Shown piece after piece: positions 53,629 through 58,747 of a DNA stretch of 58,747 nucleotides (position 1 is the first letter of the stretch; every line of letters starts with the position of its first letter). The position numbers and the translations under genes were made by a program. Origin of the DNA: Fuerstiella sp. (GTDB taxonomy: Bacteria > Planctomycetota > Planctomycetia > Planctomycetales > Planctomycetaceae); the NCBI GenBank assembly GCA_022447185.1, contig JAKVAY010000057.1, forward strand, positions 1 to 58,747. Direction: 5' to 3'. Below the pieces are notes generated by a model that did not search any database, was not told the origin of the DNA, and saw only the letters and a list, made by a program, of their open reading frames with translations.

Positions 53629-54387
53629 CTATGTGGTTGCAAAATTCTGTGACTTAACATTTTCCAGCGTCACCTGTTTTCCGTCAGGAGACACTTTTCC
53701 GTCAGCGAGATTGTTACCTCCACGAATCACCTGATTGCCGCCAATTGCCACAAGGTTCACAGTCTTTGTGTCACCAGGTTCAAATCGAACCGCTGTTCCG
53801 GCGGGAATATCAAGTCGTTTCCCGTAAGCAGCATCGCGATCGAATTCCAGCGAGCTGTTTGTTTCAACAAAGTGGTAATGGCTACCGACCTGAACCGGTC
53901 GATCCCCAAGATTAGTGACAGACACTTCAACACACTCTCGTCCTTCATTGAGAACCAGGTCGCCATCAGCGGCTAAAATCTCTCCCGCTGTCACGCTCTC
54001 TGCTGCATCGTCTGTATCGAAGGCGGACAGATCCGGTACGGGAAGAAAACTGCCGTACAATGCTAATTCCAGGTCACCGTTTTCCGACGCAACTGGTGAG
54101 TGGACCGTCACCAGCTTTGTGCCGTCGGGAAATGTCCCTTCAACCTGAACTTCGTGAAGTAAGTCCGGGACACCGGGCTGAACCTGACATCGTCCGAGCA
54201 ATTGACGCCCGAGATCCATGAGCTCAGCTACCGAGCGACCTTCACGGATGAACTCAAGGATCTGAGATGCGATCAGTGCGACGGCTTCCGGAAGGTTAAG
54301 ACGGACACCCCGAGCCAGCCGTTTTTGTGCGAGAAAACCGACGTTGTGCAGCATCAGTTTTTCAATTTCGCGTGGAGACAGGTGCAT
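53629..54387 (-). CDS. ureAB: fused urease gamma-beta subunit
   Basis: A 252-residue protein joining the gamma subunit (residues about 1-100: [57 protein letters not shown]) and the beta subunit (about 130-235: [50 protein letters not shown]). Such fusion occurs in Helicobacter and some other bacteria, where it is called UreA. The two parts are joined by a 30-residue linker. GAGG lies 6 bases before the ATG. The gene lies 13 bases after ureD and 51 before ureC, all minus strand, so they form one operon. Confidence 0.97.
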   Translation of the reverse strand: MHLSPREIEKLMLHNVGFLAQKRLARGVRLNLPEAVALIASQILEFIREGRSVAELMDLGRQLLGRCQVQPGVPDLLHEVQVEGTFPDGTKLVTVHSPVASENGDLELALYGSFLPVPDLSAFDTDDAAESVTAGEILAADGDLVLNEGRECVEVSVTNLGDRPVQVGSHYHFVETNSSLEFDRDAAYGKRLDIPAGTAVRFEPGDTKTVNLVAIGGNQVIRGGNNLADGKVSPDGKQVTLENVKSQNFATT

Positions 54388-54400
54388 ACGTTACCTCGCT

Positions 54401-55240
54401 TTACCACTTTCTGTACCAGGGTGACTCACCCAGGATTGGTGTCAAAAACTCCAGCCGACTTTTCAGTCGACGGGCAACCAGTTCGGTTGTTTGTCCGGCA
54501 ATTCGCCAGATGGCGCCGTCTTTCAGCGAGCTTACTGAATCCACTACTTCATTACCCGGATGGATTGCCTGATCTTCGACTTCCGTCAGCAGCGACGCCA
54601 CTGCCTCCTGTGCCTGAGGACCGCACATCACCATCATAGCGAAACAGTGAAACGTCCCCATTCGGAACGGGCTGTCGAGCGGTCCGTCGTCCGGATCAAG
54701 CAGAAGAGAATCCGTCAGATAACGTTCACCAGCACGGTAGAGATCAAGTCGTGTGCGGTATCGTGAAAACGCCCAGCACTCTCCTCTCGCTCGACGTCCA
54801 CTTGTCAGCCAGTCTACATAGACAAGTGTCGCTTCGGGATGAAGTCGGATGATTTGTTTTTGATTGTAACGAGCTCCGGTAAAACAGGTGACAGGGTCGG
54901 GAGTCACGACCATTAAACTCCCCTCGTCAACCGTTGCACCAAGAATCTGAAGACATTCGGCGCCCGAGTCACTCCGGTATACCTTCGTGGACGACTGCGT
55001 TGTCAAAACAGCGCTGGCACCCGGCCGGACGCCCACCTGCATTTCAATTTGGTCTCCGGCAACCATGCCTCCGCCAAATGTGGTGGAATATGCCCAGGCA
55101 GCTGGTGTGGACCGTCGCGGGACCAGCCATTTCAAAGGGTTATAAGCTTCTGCGCGGCTGACCACTGTCCGGCCCGCCACCAATTCAAATTCGAGCGTTC
55201 CATATCCGTGGCGGATAGATTGAGCCGAAGCTGTGGTCAC
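54401..55240 (-). CDS. ureD: urease accessory protein UreD
   Basis: A 279-residue UreD (UreH) protein. The GTG at 55240 has GGGGA 7 bases upstream and gives a typical start; a TTG at 55261 would add 7 residues. Family motifs are the GGGMVAGDQIEMQVGVRPGA segment, STKVYRS, and LVVTPDPVTCF-type strand (MVVTPDPVTCFTGARYNQKQ), then LVYVDWLTSGRRARGE. UreD binds apo-urease and forms the tunnel through which nickel reaches the active site with UreF and UreG. It is first of ureD-ureAB-ureC; the gap to urtE is about 250 bases, so a separate promoter is possible. Confidence 0.94.
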   Translation of the reverse strand: MTTASAQSIRHGYGTLEFELVAGRTVVSRAEAYNPLKWLVPRRSTPAAWAYSTTFGGGMVAGDQIEMQVGVRPGASAVLTTQSSTKVYRSDSGAECLQILGATVDEGSLMVVTPDPVTCFTGARYNQKQIIRLHPEATLVYVDWLTSGRRARGECWAFSRYRTRLDLYRAGERYLTDSLLLDPDDGPLDSPFRMGTFHCFAMMVMCGPQAQEAVASLLTEVEDQAIHPGNEVVDSVSSLKDGAIWRIAGQTTELVARRLKSRLEFLTPILGESPWYRKW

Positions 55241-55488
55241 TTGGAAATCCCCACGGTCCAAACCTGTCTTGGAATCAGCGGAAGCTCAGTCCTGTGGATT
55301 AAACATTTAAAAATGTCACGCAAATTTCGTGCGTTGTCTGTATAGATCGACTTGCTTCACAGGTCAGTACCAGTGACCTCAGGGGGAACAGCTCAAACGA
55401 GTCTGCTTCCCGAACAGAAAAGCTGCTTGGATGCTCTCTCGGAGTTCACCAGATCTGAGTCCCTCTCTCCATTCAGTTGAAATCTCAT

Positions 55489-56184
55489 TCAGACGCTCAG
55501 GTGTTTGTGGACAAGTTCCGAACTGAGTTCCTGAGTGACACCATCGGCCACGACTCGTCCGCGATCCATGATGTAAAAATTCTGGCCAAATTCTCGAACG
55601 AAATCCACATACTGTTCTACCAGAACTACTGTCATATTACGCTCTTCAACCAACGTTTTCAGAACGCGGCCAATCTGCTGGATGACATTCGGCTGAATGC
55701 CTTCCGTAGGTTCGTCCAGCAGCAGAACCGAGGGATTTCCGGCGAGTGCACGACCGATGGCCAGCTGTTGCTGCTGTCCTCCGGATAAATCTCCGCCCAT
55801 TCGCCGTCCCATCTCCTTCAGGACGGGGAACAGTTCGTAGATTTCCTCAGGAACAGACCGAACCCGGTCACGCCGGGCCTGCAGTCCCACCTTGAGATTT
55901 TCTTCAACCGAGAGTCGGGGAAAAATTTGACGACCTTGAGGAACCAGTGCCAGCCCAAGCCTGGCGCGTCGATGCGGAACGAACTCAGTAATATCTGTTT
56001 CGCCCAGTCGAATCATCCCGGCATTCGGTTGGAGATGTCCCATAATGTTGCGAATCAGAGTGGTCTTACCAACTCCGTTGCGTCCCATCACACAGGTCAT
56101 CCGGCCCGGCGGCATTTGCATTGAAATGCCTCGCAACGTTCCAATCGTACCATAGCTAAAAAGCAGATTATCAATCGTGAGCAT
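55489..56184 (-). CDS. urtE: urea ABC transporter ATP-binding protein UrtE
   Basis: A 231-residue ABC ATPase of the LivF/UrtE type. Walker A is GRNGVGKTTLI (about residues 33-43), the signature is LSGGQQQQLAIGRAL, Walker B SVLLLDEPTEGIQPNVIQQI and the switch His segment TVVLVEQYVDF. The PTEGIQPNVIQQIG stretch is typical of UrtE. It pairs with UrtD to energise urea import. It lies 93 bases after the urtC-urtD fusion gene on the same strand and upstream of ureD, so uptake and hydrolysis genes are arrayed in one direction. Confidence 0.94.
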   Translation of the reverse strand: MLTIDNLLFSYGTIGTLRGISMQMPPGRMTCVMGRNGVGKTTLIRNIMGHLQPNAGMIRLGETDITEFVPHRRARLGLALVPQGRQIFPRLSVEENLKVGLQARRDRVRSVPEEIYELFPVLKEMGRRMGGDLSGGQQQQLAIGRALAGNPSVLLLDEPTEGIQPNVIQQIGRVLKTLVEERNMTVVLVEQYVDFVREFGQNFYIMDRGRVVADGVTQELSSELVHKHLSV

Positions 56185-56277
56185 GATTCAAAATCAGCGT
56201 GGCTGTGTCCACAGTTAGGATTATTTGAGACTTTGGGGTGGATGGAATTGGATTAACTGTCTGTCCGACGTGGTCGT

Positions 56278-58747
56278 CTATCGTCCCAGGTACGCTTCAA
56301 TCACCGCCGGGTCTTTCTCGATTGTCTGCATATTCCCCTGAGCCATGATACTTCCTTCGTTGAGAACGGTAACACTGCTGTTCAGGAGACGTACAAAGTC
56401 CATGTCATGTTCGATCACGATCACACTGTGTTCTGCCTTCAATTCCAGCAGAAGTTCGGCAGTCAGGATGGTTTCTTCGTCTGTTAAGCCGGCAGCGGGT
56501 TCATCAACCAGCAGAAGACGAGGACCAGAAAGAATGAGCATGCTAATCTCCAGCCACTGTCGTTGTCCGTGGCTGAGATATCGCACATCCTTTTCAGCGT
56601 GTTCCAGCAACTTAACGCGATCAAGGATTTCTTCGATTTTCGAACGTTCGGCGGCAGAGGGTCGGATGCCCACATTCTGGATCAGTCGATGTCGACCCGG
56701 TATTGCCAGTTCCATGTTTCCATAAACCGTCAGACTGTCAAAGACAGTGGGCGTTTGGAATTTTCGGCCGACACCAAGCCGAGCAATGTCCGCTTCCGTT
56801 AACCCGGTAATTTTCTGGCCACCTAAGCGGACCTGACCTTCGGTCACAGGTGTTTTTCCGCTGATGACATCGCACAGCGTCGTTTTTCCGGCACCATTCG
56901 GGCCGATAATGACATTTAAGTCATAATATCCCGCCGAAAAATCAGTGACATCGAGTGCTTTGAATCCGTCAAAGACCACCTTGACGCCTTCGACTTCGAG
57001 CAGAGAGTTATCGAGTGTACCTTTCACAGATCCAATTTTTTGCTTAGCCACGATTCTGGCAAGCTGCTTGGCGTGGTCCTCTGTGGCAGAAGCCTCATGC
57101 GAATCTTCGCCTGTTTGATCCTCTCCGGGGTCTGTTGTTGCTGCCTCTCCATCAATCTGTCGACCTGCAACTTTGTGGAAATACAACAAGGTTGTGACGG
57201 ACCACAAAGTAAACACGAGCAGGTGTGGGGCTTTTGAGACCAGGTCACTCACGCGTGTGAAACCCGCGGTGCCCCAGCCGGCGATGCCGTTTCGGAGCGT
57301 GTCAACAAAGAACAGCCATCCAACAACCGTTGCGGTCAGCCCGATGGCCGGCACAAGCGTCCACCGCAGAACCATAGTTCCCCACGGGCGCCCTGTGATC
57401 ATGCCTATTCCTGCAGGAACCTGAGCCATTGCGCACGCTGCGACAATCATCAGAATTAGCCCAAGTACAACAGATGATCCGTTGCGCTGTGCCATCAGGC
57501 CATCGCCCCAGGGCTTGGTATATTCCCCAAGTCCCACGGCTGTGTAGAGGCCAATAGCCGTTGCCAGAATACCGACCACAGCGGTGCGCACCTCGGAATG
57601 TCTCTGTTGTTCCTCTCTGGACGTCATTAACTCCGTGGAACGCTGTCTTGTCTTTTGAGGAATTACCAGCGAGATCCAGGACTGCCAGATACCCATCAGC
57701 CCCCCGGGCAGATACAGCGTGACCAGAATAAACAACAACCCAAGAACAATTGGCCATGCGTCCGGTGAATGACTGGTAAGCCAGGAATAAAGGTAACTAA
57801 CCCCCAGAGCTCCAAAGATCGGACCGGACAATGTTGCCCGTCCACCCACGGCCACAAAGATCACAACCGCAATTGACTCTTTAGGTTCAAGATTAGTTGG
57901 TGTAAATATCTTCATCTGCGGGGCGTAAAGCATCCCGCCAAGTCCCGCAATCGCACCGGAAATCCCAAAGACCAGCATTTTGAAGACGTAAGGGCGGTAG
58001 CCAGAGAATCGCAGGCGACTTTCGTTATCGCGAACCGCGATCAGGACACGACCAATTCTCGATTTCATCAACAGTCGACAGAGTAAGAAGACGGCCACAA
58101 GAACAATGACGGTCACCAAATAGAGAGCCAATTTGACGTTTTTGTCATTCAGATCGTAGCCGGCAATTTTCACCTCGGCGATGTCACTGAGGCGTCGCTG
58201 TTCGGCAACTGCCAGTTCCTCAAAGACCGCAAGAGCCTTCCAGACATGGATCGATCTTGCCAGACGTATCGTCATCGCACTGTTGCTGCCACGAACCTCG
58301 ATTGGAACGGCATCCACGTTGACAGCGGGAGGTGAGGCAAAATGCAGGGTAAGCAACTCTCGTTTCTTTTCGACCTGTTCAAGATAGGCCTGGCTGATCT
58401 CCACTGCTTTTTTCTCGACGGCTTCACGTACTGCAGCAGCTTCGAGATTTGCCTCCGCGAGTTTCTGTGGCGAGATCGTAATGGATATGTTCTCGCGGGA
58501 ATCCAGGATAATACGATCGAATCGGGTGAGACCGTTCGTGCCTCCCAGTTTCATATTATTCATGCATACGACGAGCCAGAATGCCAGCACGATGGCTTGT
58601 GTCAACACGGCGAAAAATACACCTCGTACGCGGCTGCGGAACACGAAAAAACCAATCGCAGCAGCAACGACACCAGGGATCACAATTCCCAGAATAAGAG
58701 TCGTCCAAATATTCCAGAACGGTTTCCAGAAGAACGGAACCGTCCAC
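56278..58747 (-). CDS. urtCD: urea ABC transporter permease-ATPase fusion UrtC-UrtD, partial
   Basis: The frame runs off the right window edge (no start seen); 823 residues are visible, numbered here from the GTG/V at 58683. Residues 1-335 are UrtC-like permease, with FFVFRSRVRGVFFAVLTQAI and VGGRATLSGPIFGALGV, but a 125-residue charged helical insert (about 57-182) sits between GGTNGLTRF and the next membrane helix. After the permease come four extra hydrophobic helices (about 368-510), an acidic linker, and a complete UrtD ATPase (about 558-801): Walker A GPNGAGKTTLCDV, signature LSHGQRQW, Walker B PRLLLVDEPAAGLTDEE. UrtC and UrtD are separate proteins in the known systems. Confidence 0.9.
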   Translation of the reverse strand, partial: WTVPFFWKPFWNIWTTLILGIVIPGVVAAAIGFFVFRSRVRGVFFAVLTQAIVLAFWLVVCMNNMKLGGTNGLTRFDRIILDSRENISITISPQKLAEANLEAAAVREAVEKKAVEISQAYLEQVEKKRELLTLHFASPPAVNVDAVPIEVRGSNSAMTIRLARSIHVWKALAVFEELAVAEQRRLSDIAEVKIAGYDLNDKNVKLALYLVTVIVLVAVFLLCRLLMKSRIGRVLIAVRDNESRLRFSGYRPYVFKMLVFGISGAIAGLGGMLYAPQMKIFTPTNLEPKESIAVVIFVAVGGRATLSGPIFGALGVSYLYSWLTSHSPDAWPIVLGLLFILVTLYLPGGLMGIWQSWISLVIPQKTRQRSTELMTSREEQQRHSEVRTAVVGILATAIGLYTAVGLGEYTKPWGDGLMAQRNGSSVVLGLILMIVAACAMAQVPAGIGMITGRPWGTMVLRWTLVPAIGLTATVVGWLFFVDTLRNGIAGWGTAGFTRVSDLVSKAPHLLVFTLWSVTTLLYFHKVAGRQIDGEAATTDPGEDQTGEDSHEASATEDHAKQLARIVAKQKIGSVKGTLDNSLLEVEGVKVVFDGFKALDVTDFSAGYYDLNVIIGPNGAGKTTLCDVISGKTPVTEGQVRLGGQKITGLTEADIARLGVGRKFQTPTVFDSLTVYGNMELAIPGRHRLIQNVGIRPSAAERSKIEEILDRVKLLEHAEKDVRYLSHGQRQWLEISMLILSGPRLLLVDEPAAGLTDEETILTAELLLELKAEHSVIVIEHDMDFVRLLNSSVTVLNEGSIMAQGNMQTIEKDPAVIEAYLGR

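Overview
This 58.7 kb window looks like a chromosomal segment of a planctomycete, probably order Planctomycetales. The main reasons are the paired DUF1501 and DUF1549/DUF1553 proteins, the sialidase and GH-like secreted enzymes, serine/threonine kinases with membrane domains, FHA proteins, a very long secretin, a Cys-rich porin, and GTG/TTG starts supported by Shine-Dalgarno (SD) sites. Base composition is about 50% GC by eye. Family names come from motif recognition only; no searches were run.

Layout. (1) 1-6.3 kb: a 5'-truncated glycoside-hydrolase-like protein, a DUF1501 protein, a DUF1549/DUF1553 protein and a sialidase, a typical planctomycete polysaccharide or ester degradation neighbourhood. 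(2) 6.5-19.6 kb: a PAS-GAF-receiver regulator, a small secreted protein, deoxyribose-phosphate aldolase, a sulfotransferase, a minus-strand signalling block (membrane protein, kinase, FHA protein, coiled-coil protein), then an SLC13 carboxylate transporter coupled to an M29 aminopeptidase. (3) 19.8-23.9 kb: a glycosyltransferase, asparagine synthetase and alpha/beta hydrolase in one plus-strand operon. (4) 24.0-29.4 kb: a divergent three-gene export-like cluster (tandem-GAF/HlyD, HlyD, PqqD-like/M50/HlyD). (5) 29.5-34.9 kb: an aldolase, a PfkB kinase, a second membrane kinase and the PLP homeostasis protein YggS. (6) 35-41 kb: remains of an eroded gene, a secretin with about nine periplasmic modules, a coupled lipoprotein, and a convergent BON-like protein overlapping it. 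(7) 41.2-45.6 kb: a sugar isomerase-like protein, a Trm112-like protein coupled to a signal-peptide-bearing methyltransferase, an HMGL-like aldolase and another methyltransferase. (8) 46.1-46.7 kb: tRNA-Ser(UGA) with a decayed tyrosine recombinase at its 3' end. (9) 47.0-58.7 kb: a urea module made of a porin, UreF, UreG, a class III cyclase with an FHA domain, UreC, a fused UreA-UreB, UreD, UrtE, and a fused UrtC-UrtD running off the window end.

The urea module reads as a whole: the porin lets solute into the periplasm, the Urt ABC importer takes up urea, and UreAB/UreC hydrolyse it after nickel loading by UreD, UreF and UreG. UreE is absent here; UreG instead carries a His-rich N terminus. 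The most unusual items are the UrtC-UrtD fusion with an inserted domain, the Trm112-like/exported-methyltransferase couple, the GAF-sensing export cluster without an ABC ATPase, and the cyclase placed inside the urease locus.
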